A stretch of DNA of 64,000 nt from Paenibacillus sp. AN1007 (GTDB taxonomy: Bacteria > Bacillota > Bacilli > Paenibacillales > Paenibacillaceae). Position numbers and translations under genes: made by a program. Below the pieces are notes generated by a model. The model worked only from the letters and a program-made list of their open reading frames with translations, was not told where the DNA came from and did no database searches. Location: the NCBI RefSeq assembly GCF_040702995.1, contig NZ_CP159992.1, positions 1,265,501 to 1,329,500 on the forward strand, read 5' to 3'. Positions 17,707 to 26,781 of this stretch are shown here, piece after piece. Positions within the stretch are counted from its first letter, which is position 1. Each line of letters opens with the position of its first letter.

Positions 17707-19527
17707 ATGAGTAGCGGACAAGGCGGTATACCCGAAAGTATTATTGAATCGGTATTGCAGCAGCATGATATCGTCGATACGGTGAGCCGATTTGTGCATC
17801 TGACCAAGCAGGGGAAGTATATGAAAGGCCTCTGCCCTTTTCATTCCGAGAAGACGCCTTCGTTCACTGTTACACCTGAGAAACAGATTTTCTACTGCTA
17901 CGGTTGCGGCACGGGCGGAAACGCCATCAAATTTAGGATGGAAATCGAAGGATTATCCTTTCCCGAGGCTGTCAAAACGATGGCAGAAGAAAGTCATATC
18001 TCCATGGGTGACTGGCAGGGGCGTGAAACAGCTCATGTTAATCCGGAGACGGCACGTCTTCTGGAGGCTTATGAGCTTACCGCGAAGCTGTATCATTTTT
18101 TGTTGAAAAATACAGAGCATGGCAGGGTTGCCATGGAATATTTACGTTCACGCGGTATTGGGGACAAATTAATTGATCAGTTCCAGATTGGTTATGCACC
18201 AAATCGTTGGGACACGCTCGTACAATTTTTGGAGAAGCGCAGCTATCCCCTTGAAGAGATGGAACGGGGAGGGCTTCTATCAGAACGAAGCGAAGGTCAC
18301 GGATATGTGGATAAGTTCAGAGACCGAATCATGTTTCCAATCCATGGCCGAAGCGGCAAGCCGATAGCATTTGCCGGACGTATATTGGGAGACGGGCAGC
18401 CAAAGTATTTGAATTCGCCGGAAACCCGGTTGTTCAATAAAGGCCGTGTTCTTTACAATCTGCACCAGGCTAAAAATGCAATACGCAAACAGAGACAAGT
18501 TATTTTGTTTGAAGGATACGGTGATGTGATCTCTGCATGGGATCAGGATGTTCAGAATGGTGTTGCAGCCATGGGAACGGCATTAACGGAGAATCAGGCA
18601 TTGATGATCAAGGGCATGTGTGATGAGGTCATCCTATGTTATGATGGCGACCGGGCCGGACAAGCTGCAGCAATGAAAAACTTTCCCATTTTGGAGGAAG
18701 CCGGATTGCAGGTTAAGGTAGCACTCATTCCAGAGGGACTTGACCCGGATGATTTTATCCGAAAGCACGGTGGCGAACGATTCCGCAACCAAATTGTAGA
18801 CGGTGCCGTGACAACTACAAAATTTAAGCTTATAAACCTCAAAAAAAACCATATACTGCTAGAAGGCGGCGGACAAATCGCTTATTCCAAAGAAGCCGTG
18901 AAATTAATTGCTCCACTGTCTTCACCAACGGAACGCGAAGTATATCTTCGTGAACTTGCGGCGGAAGTCGACGTATCCTTTGAAACATTGAAGCAGGAAT
19001 GTAATGAGGAACGGGAAGCGATGAAAAATAACCAGGATTATGGGGATAATAACACGAAAAGGTGGAATAATGGTAGGCAACAAAATAGGCAGGTGCCTAC
19101 ACCTAATCTGCTGCCGGCTTACCATGCTGCTGAGCGCAAGCTGATCGCCTGGATGTTACAGGATGATGAAGCAGCCCAGTATGTGAATGAACATCTTGGC
19201 GAAGCTTTTAACTTGGATGATCATGCAGCTATTGCTGCTTATCTATATGCCTATTATGCGCAGGGCAAACCGCCGGATACAAGCCGTTTTATGTCTTCCC
19301 TGCATGATGACCGTCTTGAAAAGACAGTCAGTTCGATCTCAATGATGGATGGTCCAGGTGAATGGAGTGTCCAGGTACTTGACGATTGCATCAGAGAAGT
19401 TTTAAAGTATCCGCGCAAAAAAGAGTATGATTTAAAAAAGGAAGAAATGATTGCTGCAGAGCGGGCAGGTGATTCTGTACGCGCGGCACAAATTGCACTT
19501 GAGATGATTGCCCTAGAGAGACAGTGA
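17707..19527 (+). CDS. dnaG: DNA primase
   Basis: This 606-residue primase has the N-terminal zinc finger (CPFHSEKTPSF to FYCYGCG), the RNA polymerase domain with a Toprim core (FEGYGDVISAWD; DGDRAGQAA), and a C-terminal helicase-binding region with a Gln/Asn-rich linker near residues 440-465. It makes RNA primers for lagging-strand synthesis with DnaB-type helicase. I chose ATG 17,707, six bases after AAGGTGG. A GTG at 17,680 would add nine residues. sigA follows 44 bp later, the classic macromolecular synthesis operon. Confidence 0.95.
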   Translation: MSSGQGGIPESIIESVLQQHDIVDTVSRFVHLTKQGKYMKGLCPFHSEKTPSFTVTPEKQIFYCYGCGTGGNAIKFRMEIEGLSFPEAVKTMAEESHISMGDWQGRETAHVNPETARLLEAYELTAKLYHFLLKNTEHGRVAMEYLRSRGIGDKLIDQFQIGYAPNRWDTLVQFLEKRSYPLEEMERGGLLSERSEGHGYVDKFRDRIMFPIHGRSGKPIAFAGRILGDGQPKYLNSPETRLFNKGRVLYNLHQAKNAIRKQRQVILFEGYGDVISAWDQDVQNGVAAMGTALTENQALMIKGMCDEVILCYDGDRAGQAAAMKNFPILEEAGLQVKVALIPEGLDPDDFIRKHGGERFRNQIVDGAVTTTKFKLINLKKNHILLEGGGQIAYSKEAVKLIAPLSSPTEREVYLRELAAEVDVSFETLKQECNEEREAMKNNQDYGDNNTKRWNNGRQQNRQVPTPNLLPAYHAAERKLIAWMLQDDEAAQYVNEHLGEAFNLDDHAAIAAYLYAYYAQGKPPDTSRFMSSLHDDRLEKTVSSISMMDGPGEWSVQVLDDCIREVLKYPRKKEYDLKKEEMIAAERAGDSVRAAQIALEMIALERQ

Positions 19528-19571
19528 ACGTCTGGCTTATTGGATGTTTCTAGGGAGGAGGGAGTCGAGTT

Positions 19572-20711
19572 ATGGCGAATGATCAGCATACTGAACTAGA
19601 AACAGAATTAACACTGGATCAGGTTAAAGATCAATTGATTGAATCAGGTAAGAAAAGGGCTTCATTGAACTACAAGGAAATTATTGAGAAACTCTCACCG
19701 TTTGAGCAGGATGCAGAGCAGATGGATGAGTTTTACGAACAGCTTAGCGACCTCGGGATCGATGTTGTTAATGAAAATGATGAAGAGGTAACCCTTCGTC
19801 CTAGCGAGGATTCCGAGAACAATGGTCGAGAGGGAGACGACGAGTTCCACTTCGATGATGATCTAAGCTTGCCTCCTGGTATCAAAATCAATGACCCTGT
19901 GCGAATGTACCTCAAGGAGATTGGACGTGTACCTTTGTTATCAGCCGATGACGAAGTGCAGCTCGCCAAACGGATTGAGAACGGGGATGAGGAAGCGAAG
20001 CGCCGTCTGGCCGAGGCCAACCTTCGTCTCGTGGTCAGTATTGCGAAGCGTTATGTTGGACGCGGAATGCTGTTCCTTGATCTGATTCAGGAAGGTAATA
20101 TGGGTCTGATTAAAGCGGTAGAAAAGTTTGACCATAAAAAAGGTTACAAGTTCAGTACGTATGCAACATGGTGGATTCGTCAGGCAATTACACGTGCGAT
20201 TGCCGACCAGGCACGTACCATTCGTATTCCTGTACACATGGTAGAAACCATTAATAAGCTGATCCGGGTATCCCGTCAGCTGCTGCAGGAACTTGGACGC
20301 GAACCAACTCCTGAAGAAATTGCTGCAGAGATGGATCTGAGCGTAGAAAAGGTACGTGAGATTACAAAGATTGCACAGGAACCGGTCTCCTTGGAAACAC
20401 CAATTGGCGAAGAAGATGATTCCCATCTGGGTGATTTCATCGAGGATCAGGAAGCGCTGGCTCCAGCAGATGCTGCTGCCTATGAACTCTTAAAGGAACA
20501 ACTCGAAGATGTTCTGGACACCTTGACTGAACGCGAAGAGAATGTACTTCGTTTGCGTTTTGGTCTGGATGACGGACGTACAAGAACACTTGAAGAAGTA
20601 GGTAAAGTATTCGGCGTTACGCGTGAACGTATTCGTCAGATCGAAGCCAAAGCTCTTCGTAAATTGCGTCACCCGAGTCGAAGCAAACGACTCAAAGATT
20701 TCCTCGAATAA
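19572..20711 (+). CDS. rpoD: RNA polymerase primary sigma factor SigA
   Basis: This 379-residue sigma-70 protein has region 1.1 (residues 1-85), region 1.2 ([18 protein letters not shown]), the invariant region 2 ([24 protein letters not shown]), region 3, and region 4 ([20 protein letters not shown], [18 protein letters not shown]). It directs housekeeping transcription, and the several TTGACA/TATAAT promoters in this window would be its targets. A strong ribosome-binding site (GGGAGGAGGGAG) precedes the ATG. A terminator follows. Confidence 0.98.
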   Translation: MANDQHTELETELTLDQVKDQLIESGKKRASLNYKEIIEKLSPFEQDAEQMDEFYEQLSDLGIDVVNENDEEVTLRPSEDSENNGREGDDEFHFDDDLSLPPGIKINDPVRMYLKEIGRVPLLSADDEVQLAKRIENGDEEAKRRLAEANLRLVVSIAKRYVGRGMLFLDLIQEGNMGLIKAVEKFDHKKGYKFSTYATWWIRQAITRAIADQARTIRIPVHMVETINKLIRVSRQLLQELGREPTPEEIAAEMDLSVEKVREITKIAQEPVSLETPIGEEDDSHLGDFIEDQEALAPADAAAYELLKEQLEDVLDTLTEREENVLRLRFGLDDGRTRTLEEVGKVFGVTRERIRQIEAKALRKLRHPSRSKRLKDFLE

Positions 20712-20714
20712 TCA

Positions 20715-20775
20715 AACTGTGGGAGACTTTCCGCGAGACGCTTTGGCGGCAGCGGGGTCTCCTTTAGTTTTAATT
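20715..20775 (+). terminator. Probable terminator of dnaG-sigA
   Basis: GGAGAC pairs with GTCTCC, with outer pairing of AAACT and AGTTT, around a GC-rich loop. It is followed by a T-rich stretch. Confidence 0.65.
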
Positions 20776-20895
20776 TGAATGTATAGATTTCTTTCTTTTG
20801 GAAATTCATCCTTGAAATGTTTGATTGGATTTTATTTTATCGCTTTTCCTCGCTCAATGCAAATCAATAAATTAAATGAATGGTGTAGGTGTTCC

Positions 20896-21654
20896 ATGAA
20901 ACTTTCGAATCGATTACAACGAATACATGATCAAATTCCTGAAGGGAGCCGGATGGCGGATATCGGATCGGATCATGCGTTACTGCCTGTCGCTGCCATC
21001 CGAAGCGGAAAAGCCGTGAGTGCCATAGCGGGAGAAGTGAACCCGGGTCCATATGATGCAGCTTGCAAACAAGTCAGTGATGCCGGGCTGAAAACGGAAA
21101 TTACGGTACGTCGTGGGGACGGTCTGGATGTCATCTCCCCGGATGAAGTGGATGTCATTACGATCGCAGGTATGGGCGGTGCGCTGATCGCTTCCATTCT
21201 CGACCGGGGAATATCCAAACTTAAAGGGGTGCAGCTGTTGATTCTGCAGCCTAATGTAGGTGAAGATATCCTGAGACGCTGGCTGCTGGAACATCAATGG
21301 GTTGTTGTGGCTGAACAGCTTCTGGAAGAAGACGGAAAAATTTATGAGATTATTACCGCGATGCCGCAGGCCAGCAGTCCGATTGCGAACGAAGAGGTAT
21401 ACCGTGCTCGCCCTCTGCAGGGTGACGTAGAATTAACTCAAGATTTACTGCTGCGCATGGGACCGTATTTGACGGACCGTCCAACGGAAGTGTTTTTTGC
21501 CAAGTGGAAGAGCGAGATTGTGAAGCTGCAGGGTGTGGTGCAGGCCATCTCCAGATCCGATCAGGATTCTTCCAAAGACAAGGCGGCCGAGGTGGAGCGG
21601 CTCATTACAAGTTTGAAGGAGGTTTTGGCATGTTTGCCAAAGGTCAAACAGTAA
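20896..21654 (+). CDS. trmK: tRNA (adenine(22)-N1)-methyltransferase
   Basis: This 252-residue SAM-dependent methyltransferase has motif I MADIGSDHALLP and the conserved GMGG (ITIAGMGGALI). TrmK methylates A22 in the D-loop of tRNAs, mainly tRNA-Ser and tRNA-Tyr. I chose ATG 20,896 because the earlier frame from 20,779 lacks family similarity. In B. subtilis the gene also lies between sigA and yqfO (there with cccA between). It overlaps the next gene by 25 bp. Confidence 0.93.
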   Translation: MKLSNRLQRIHDQIPEGSRMADIGSDHALLPVAAIRSGKAVSAIAGEVNPGPYDAACKQVSDAGLKTEITVRRGDGLDVISPDEVDVITIAGMGGALIASILDRGISKLKGVQLLILQPNVGEDILRRWLLEHQWVVVAEQLLEEDGKIYEIITAMPQASSPIANEEVYRARPLQGDVELTQDLLLRMGPYLTDRPTEVFFAKWKSEIVKLQGVVQAISRSDQDSSKDKAAEVERLITSLKEVLACLPKVKQ

Positions 21655-22745
21655 TTCAACTGATGGAGCGTCTTGCTCCAAAACATATCGCTGTACCAGA
21701 CGATCGCATTGGTCTGCAGCTGGGAAGTCTGCAAAAGGAGATTACTCATGTTCTTGTGGCACTCGATGTCACGGATGAGGTTGTGGATGAAGCAATTCGA
21801 ATCGGAGCCAATCTGATCATTGCCCATCATGCTATTATTTTCCGTCCTGTTAAATCACTCAGCACCGATACGCCTGTGGGCAAATTGTATGAGAAGCTGA
21901 TCAAACATGATATTGCGGTTTACATCAGCCATACCAATCTCGACGCAGCCGAGGGCGGCATCAATGACTGGATGGCTGAGGCACTCGGTATTGAGAGCAG
22001 GGAATCACTGGAAGAAGTGTACACAGATCAACTGTACAAGCTGGCGGTATTTGTGCCAAGAACTCACCATGAGCAGGTCCAGCAGGCGATTCTGGATGCT
22101 GGAGCAGGAAGTATCGGTCAGTATAACAAATGCAGCTTCAACATAGAAGGAACAGGCACATTTGTACCAGGCGAGGGTACACAGCCTTTTATTGGATCAC
22201 AGGGTCAAATGGAACGTGTGGAAGAGGTGCGTATTGAAACGGTCGTACCTCAAAGTTTACGGAGCAGGGTCATCCAGTCCATGCTAAAGGCGCATCCCTA
22301 TGAAGAAGTGGCATATGATCTTTACGCAATGGACATAAAAGGGCGCACATTTGGCCTGGGACGGCTCGGCCCTCTTCGGGAGACCAAAACCCTTGGGGAG
22401 CTGGTGGAGGTCGTGAAGGCCCAATTTAATGTGCCTCATGTGCGAGTAGTCGGTGATCTGAATAAAAAGATCAAAAAAGCAGCCGTGCTGGGCGGTTCAG
22501 GCAGCCGATATGTGCTCACTGCACGTTTCAAGGGAGCGGATGTCATTGTAACTGGTGATATTGATTATCACACAGCGCATGATGCCTTAATGGCAGGTAT
22601 GTGTATTATCGATCCGGGCCATAACACAGAGAAAATCATGAAACCAAAAACAGCAGAGTGGCTGCGTGCCCAGCTTGCGGAACAGCGATATGAGACTCAG
22701 GTGACTGCATCCGACGTAGACACTGAAGTGTTCCGTTTTTTGTAA
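21630..22745 (+). CDS. yqfO: Nif3-like dinuclear metal centre protein (YqfO family)
   Basis: This 371-residue protein belongs to the Nif3/DUF34 family, often annotated as GTP cyclohydrolase I type 2. The metal site includes IIAHHAIIF and a C-terminal DPGHNTE motif. A PII-like insertion domain (about 130-235) is typical of Gram-positive members. Its true function is unsettled. I chose ATG 21,630 because GGAGG lies 7 bp upstream. It overlaps trmK. Confidence 0.92.
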   Translation: MFAKGQTVIQLMERLAPKHIAVPDDRIGLQLGSLQKEITHVLVALDVTDEVVDEAIRIGANLIIAHHAIIFRPVKSLSTDTPVGKLYEKLIKHDIAVYISHTNLDAAEGGINDWMAEALGIESRESLEEVYTDQLYKLAVFVPRTHHEQVQQAILDAGAGSIGQYNKCSFNIEGTGTFVPGEGTQPFIGSQGQMERVEEVRIETVVPQSLRSRVIQSMLKAHPYEEVAYDLYAMDIKGRTFGLGRLGPLRETKTLGELVEVVKAQFNVPHVRVVGDLNKKIKKAAVLGGSGSRYVLTARFKGADVIVTGDIDYHTAHDALMAGMCIIDPGHNTEKIMKPKTAEWLRAQLAEQRYETQVTASDVDTEVFRFL

Positions 22746-22782
22746 AAGACAGGATGCAGTCGGATTTCCATTAATATTTAGC

Positions 22783-22811
22783 TTGTATGGGACTGCAAAT
22801 CCCTGTATACT
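22783..22811 (+). promoter_or_regulatory. Promoter of rnpB
   Basis: TTGTAT (22,783-22,788) and TATACT (22,806-22,811) have a 17-bp spacer, ending about 10 bp before the mapped 5' stem of the RNase P RNA. Confidence 0.8.
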
Positions 22812-22821
22812 ATGTAATGTT

Positions 22822-23239
22822 GTTCGGAAAGCTTGACAGACAATCGCTGGTGGCCTTTGTTGCCACGAGAGGAAAGTCCGGGCTCCACAGGGCAGGATGC
22901 TGGATAACGTCCAGTCAGCGCGAGTTGAAGGATAGTGCCACAGAAATGGACCGCCGATGGCCGGGTTTCCCGGCACAGGCAAGGATGGAACCGAGGTGTA
23001 AGAGACCCCGAGGAACGCTGGTGACTTCGTTCCTGGTAAACCCCATCTGGAGCAAGACCTAATGGGACACAGTCGCCTCACTGGAGGAGACAGCCTTAGC
23101 CCGAGGTGTGTCTAGGTTGGTCGCTTGAGCTGTGCAGCAATGTACGGCCTAGATAGATGATTGTCGCTTCTGGTGGGAGGGTAGTTCCCGTTTGAACCAC
23201 GAAGAGCACAGAACCCGGCTTACGGTAAGCTTTCCTAAC
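22822..23239 (+). ncRNA. rnpB: RNase P RNA, type B
   Basis: The ends are set by helix P1: 22,822-22,834 pairs with 23,227-23,239 with one G-U pair. The universally conserved GAGAGGAAAGTCC (from 22,867) and ACAGAACCCGGCTTAC (from about 23,208) form helix P4, and the type B layout fits a Bacillus-like RNA. The length of about 418 nt is close to the B. subtilis RNA. It is the catalytic subunit that removes 5' leaders from pre-tRNA. Reading frames in this stretch are spurious. Confidence 0.96.
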
Positions 23240-23346
23240 TGCAACAACGATACAGCATCAGACATTGGATGTTTGAAGTTCAATCCATGAACATCCCAAT
23301 TACATTTTCTATGGAATCCTGTGTATTTGTATGGCAGGATGGATGA

Positions 23347-23400
23347 TATACAAGAAGGCGGCAGGTTTGGAATATTCCGAACCTGCCGCCTTCTTGTATA
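23347..23400. other. Long inverted repeat downstream of rnpB
   Basis: An almost perfect inverted repeat with arms of more than 20 bp (arm core AAGGCGGCAGGTT) lies about 110 bp after the RNase P RNA. On the + strand it is followed by A-rich sequence, not T, so it is not a classical terminator in that direction. It may still stop or process transcripts. Between it and the RNA I see nothing else. Confidence 0.7.
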
Positions 23401-23447
23401 AAAACAAAAAAGAAAACCGCTTATCCTGTTGTGCAGCATAAGCGGTT
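23401..23447 (-). terminator. Terminator of the minus-strand aminotransferase gene
   Basis: On the minus strand AACCGCTTAT pairs with ATAAGCGGTT and is followed by TTCTTTTTTG. It lies just past the stop of the gene at 23,496. Confidence 0.85.
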
Positions 23448-23495
23448 AACTGTTATGTTAATCAATTACGTTTAAGGGGTACAGCTGCGATTATT

Positions 23496-24725
23496 TTACA
23501 GCGTAACGACAGGGTCTGAATGATTTGAAGCATGCCAGCGCTGAATGGCACGATCCATGCGCTCTACGGCTTCAGGGAGAAGTTCAGGGTCGGTATGAGT
23601 AAAATTAATACGCATGCGGTTAAGCTCCGGCGTGCCTGCGTAGAAGGAATCTCCAGGTACAATACATACTTTCTCCTGAATGCCATATGTGAACAAATTG
23701 CTCGCGAGCATGCCTTCAGGCAGCTGCAGCCACAGGAACATACCACCTTGCGGAGAATTCCATGTGATGCCATCCCAGGACTTGGCAGCCATTAGCGAAG
23801 TCAACTTTTTCATGCGCTGCTCATAGTCTTGGGAGATGTGCCGAATATGGGCATCCAGTTCAAAAGTTTCAAGCAGAGCGTGCAGTGCCCGCTGATCAAT
23901 GCTGCTGGAATGCAGGTCTGCGCCTTGTTTGGCACGGGCAGCAATTTTGATAATGTCGGGAGCAGCCAAAATCCAGCCTGTACGAAGGCCTGGAGCTACC
24001 GTTTTGGAAAAAGTACTGGTGTAAATTACATTAGATGGTCCTTCATAAGACGCCGCATCAAGTGCTGCAAGGGCAGGGGCATCCAATTGTTCCGGGTTAA
24101 AACGGATTTCACCATAAGGATCATCCTCCAGAATAAGTACACCGTACTTACGGCATAAGTCTACAGCCTGCTGCCTTCTTTCCCGTGACCATACTTTTCC
24201 CGTCGGATTGGAGAATGTAGGGTTAATGTAAACCAGTTTGGGACGGTGGAGCTTGAGCTGCTCTTCCAGCGATTCAGGCAGCATGCCATGATCATCACAA
24301 GCTACGCCGTGAGAGATGCCTTGGTAAGATTGAATGACTTGGAGAGCGGCCAGATAAGTAGGTGATTCAACTAGCACACAATCGCCCGGGTCCACCAGAA
24401 TACGGCAGACCAAGTCGATAGATTGCTGTGAGCCTGTAGTTAAGAGCATATGATCCGGTGAAGCAGGAAGTCCTTTCGATTCCAAACGCTCGGCAATTTT
24501 AACGCGCAGCGGGCGATAGCCTTCCGTTTCTGCATATTGAAGAGCGGCTGAACCACCCATGAATACTTTTTCGTAAGCTGCCCGAATGGCTTCGAGCGGG
24601 AACGATGATTGTGCCGGAAGACCACCTGCAAGTGAAATCATTCCAGGTGCCTGCGCGGCCTGTAACATGTCGCGAACGACAGAGGACGGGGTGTTTTGTG
24701 CCATTTTAGACCAAGGTGTACTCAT
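23496..24725 (-). CDS. PLP-dependent class I/II aminotransferase
   Basis: This 409-residue protein is a fold-type I aminotransferase of the LysN/2-aminoadipate branch. Features are ISLAGGLPAQSSFP at the start, the dinucleotide-like TTGSQQSIDL, NPTFSNPTGKVWS, and the PLP lysine in TSTFSKTVAPGLRTG. The substrate cannot be told from sequence; 2-oxoglutarate and aromatic or branched amino acids are typical. It is divergent from a MocR-type regulator of the same fold, which probably controls it. The ribosome-binding site GGAGATGAG precedes the ATG. Confidence 0.9.
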   Translation of the reverse strand: MSTPWSKMAQNTPSSVVRDMLQAAQAPGMISLAGGLPAQSSFPLEAIRAAYEKVFMGGSAALQYAETEGYRPLRVKIAERLESKGLPASPDHMLLTTGSQQSIDLVCRILVDPGDCVLVESPTYLAALQVIQSYQGISHGVACDDHGMLPESLEEQLKLHRPKLVYINPTFSNPTGKVWSRERRQQAVDLCRKYGVLILEDDPYGEIRFNPEQLDAPALAALDAASYEGPSNVIYTSTFSKTVAPGLRTGWILAAPDIIKIAARAKQGADLHSSSIDQRALHALLETFELDAHIRHISQDYEQRMKKLTSLMAAKSWDGITWNSPQGGMFLWLQLPEGMLASNLFTYGIQEKVCIVPGDSFYAGTPELNRMRINFTHTDPELLPEAVERMDRAIQRWHASNHSDPVVTL

Positions 24726-24739
24726 ATTATTCTCATCTC

Positions 24740-24818
24740 CTGTTATTCACTGTTATACTGATATTATAAACTATAATAGACAGAGTGCACTATAACAGTA
24801 AAACGATCATCATAACAG
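24740..24818. promoter_or_regulatory. Symmetric half-sites between the aminotransferase and MocR genes
   Basis: CTGTTAT occurs at 24,740-24,746 and 24,750-24,756. Its complement ATAACAG occurs at 24,792-24,798 and 24,812-24,818. Copies on each side are spaced 10 and 20 bp apart, whole helical turns, which suits a dimeric regulator. The MocR protein encoded at 24,838 is the likely binder. A TATAAT at 24,772-24,777 may be its -10. Confidence 0.6.
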
Positions 24819-24837
24819 TTGGGAGCGATTAGTTAAG

Positions 24838-26364
24838 ATGCATATTGAGCTCAAAAGAGGAAGCAGTACCAAATTGTATGTGCAGATTGCTCTGACGATT
24901 GCCGACCGCATCCGCTCAGGCTTAATTGAACCGGGGACTCGTCTGCCATCTGTTCGCAAGATGACTGCCAATTTAGGGGTTAGTCTGGTCACCGTGACCA
25001 AAGCCTACGCGGAATTGGAGGCTGTTCAGCTTATCCGCTGTTCTCAGGGCAAAGGTTGTTATGTGACCGGAAAGGAGCCTTCTGCCTTGACCAATCCTAT
25101 GGGGGATGAAGGGGGTGTACACAGGAAAGCCAGCGGCGATTCAGGTGCTGCGCTCAACTGGCAGATGACGCTGGTTGACTACTTGCCCAGAGCACAGCTG
25201 TGGCGGCACTTTGACGCTTCCCCTCAAGTGCGTTATGAACTGCATATGTCTGCGATTCAGCCTGAATTACTGCCTACCCGTGATATTATTGACAGCGCCT
25301 ACCACCTTTCCTCAGATCACACAGAGCGGATGGCAGCTTATGGATCATTCCAAGGCGATTGGGAACTAAGGCAGGCCTTTGCTTCACATTTTGCTGCACG
25401 TGGGCTCCAGGTGACACCTGAACGAATGTTAATTACGAGCGGTGCCCAGCAGGGCATTGATCTCGTGGCCCGGACATTTGTTGGTCCTGGTGATGTTGTT
25501 TATATGGAGGCTCCAACGTACACGGGGGCTATTGATGTGTTTACGAGCCGCGGGGCCAAAATTATTACTGTGCCTATGGATGACGAAGGGATGCGTATTG
25601 ATCTGCTCACCCGTCTATGTGATACTTATCCGCCCAAGCTGATCTATACGATCCCTACATATCATAATCCGACAGGTGTAACGATGAGCGCAAGAAGACG
25701 GGCCCAACTGCTTAACATCGCACAAAGTTATCACTGTCTCATTCTTGAGGATGATCCATTTGCGGACCTGTACTTTCGGGAGCCGCCGCCAGCTTCCATT
25801 AAATCTATGGATCATGCGGGACATGTCGTATACATTAAAAGTTTCAGCAAAGTGCTGTCTCCAGGCTGCCGCGTAGCGTGTGCCGCCGCTGACGGAAGTG
25901 TGTTGACGCGGCTTGTGGCCGCTAAATCAACGGCTGACCTCGGAAGCCCGTTATTAACACAGAAGGCGCTGCAGACGTACATTCAGCATCAATATGAACC
26001 ATATGTGAATGAGCTTCGGGAAAAATTGTATGCGCGGCTGTGTGCTGCTTCCGAGGTTCTGGAAAAGCATGCAGCGAAGGAGATGCACTGGCGTCTTCCA
26101 GAAGGGGGACTCAACCTGTGGCTTGAGCTGCAGGGAAACTTCGATATGCACGAGCTTCATCGGCAGTCTCTTGCTGCAGGGGTATCTTTTCTACCTGGTT
26201 CAGCCTGTTTTGTGGGAGAGAGTGACACTTCAAGCTTACGAATATGTTTCACCGTGACCAGCGAAGAGTCGTTAAGGCAGGGACTAATCACATTGTGCAG
26301 TGTTTTTGAAAAATTTAACTCACATCAGGCAGGGGCAGCGGCGGACAGGCTTCCGCTCATTTAA
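24838..26364 (+). CDS. MocR/GntR-family transcriptional regulator with aminotransferase domain
   Basis: This 508-residue fusion has a GntR winged helix-turn-helix (about residues 8-75, RSGLIEPGTRLPSVRKMTANLGVS) and a fold-type I aminotransferase-like domain (about 120-490) with the PLP-lysine motif SFSKVLSPGCR. MocR proteins use PLP or an amino-acid adduct as a sensor and usually control a neighbouring PLP or amino-acid gene. The divergent aminotransferase gene is the obvious target. The ATG follows GGGAGCGATTAG. Confidence 0.92.
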   Translation: MHIELKRGSSTKLYVQIALTIADRIRSGLIEPGTRLPSVRKMTANLGVSLVTVTKAYAELEAVQLIRCSQGKGCYVTGKEPSALTNPMGDEGGVHRKASGDSGAALNWQMTLVDYLPRAQLWRHFDASPQVRYELHMSAIQPELLPTRDIIDSAYHLSSDHTERMAAYGSFQGDWELRQAFASHFAARGLQVTPERMLITSGAQQGIDLVARTFVGPGDVVYMEAPTYTGAIDVFTSRGAKIITVPMDDEGMRIDLLTRLCDTYPPKLIYTIPTYHNPTGVTMSARRRAQLLNIAQSYHCLILEDDPFADLYFREPPPASIKSMDHAGHVVYIKSFSKVLSPGCRVACAAADGSVLTRLVAAKSTADLGSPLLTQKALQTYIQHQYEPYVNELREKLYARLCAASEVLEKHAAKEMHWRLPEGGLNLWLELQGNFDMHELHRQSLAAGVSFLPGSACFVGESDTSSLRICFTVTSEESLRQGLITLCSVFEKFNSHQAGAAADRLPLI

Positions 26365-26449
26365 TTTTTTGCACTATGGACATCCATCCATACCACTTCG
26401 GGCCCACTGCAATAGGTTATAGTATCACTTGAAAGGGAGTTGGTTTTGA

Positions 26450-26701
26450 ATGAATCACTGCTGTCCACCGGTTTGCCCGATTGTATGTGACCCGATCCAG
26501 GTTGTTCAAGATTATTATATTCCTCAGATTGTACCTGTTATCCACCCGATCGAAATTGTGAAACAGCATCACTGTGTCCCGATTCCTCACCATATGTATC
26601 CTGTTGTTGTAAAAGAAGAAGGACCGCTGTACGTATCCAGCCATAAGAAAAAATCCGTGAAAAAAACAAGTAAAGCCCGCACAACTTCTCGCAAGCGCTA
26701 G
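26450..26701 (+). CDS. CotD-like spore coat protein
   Basis: This 83-residue protein is rich in Cys, His, Pro and Val (start MNHCCPPVCPIVCDP, centre QHHCVPIPHH) with a basic Lys/Arg/Ser tail. The composition and the His/Cys/Pro pattern resemble the CotD family of inner spore coat proteins. AC-N17-AATAGGTTA at about 26,392-26,419 looks somewhat like a SigK promoter. The ribosome-binding site GAAAGGGAG is strong. The family call rests on composition and short motifs. Confidence 0.65.
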   Translation: MNHCCPPVCPIVCDPIQVVQDYYIPQIVPVIHPIEIVKQHHCVPIPHHMYPVVVKEEGPLYVSSHKKKSVKKTSKARTTSRKR

Positions 26702-26746
26702 TCGCAGCGGGTGCCCCGGGGAAAAAAGAAACGCAATTCAAAGAGA

Positions 26747-26781
26747 GCAGCATACGCCCCGGGGCGCAGCTGCTTTTGTTA
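26747..26781. terminator. Bidirectional terminator between the coat gene and the S8 protease gene
   Basis: AGCAGC pairs with GCTGCT, enclosing the palindrome GCCCCGGGGC, with TTTTGTTATT on the + side. It sits between two convergent genes. Confidence 0.65.

Noticed and set aside
22787..23062. Plus-strand frame at the RNase P locus
   Set aside because: It runs through the RNase P RNA, whose conserved core and P1 stem are clear.
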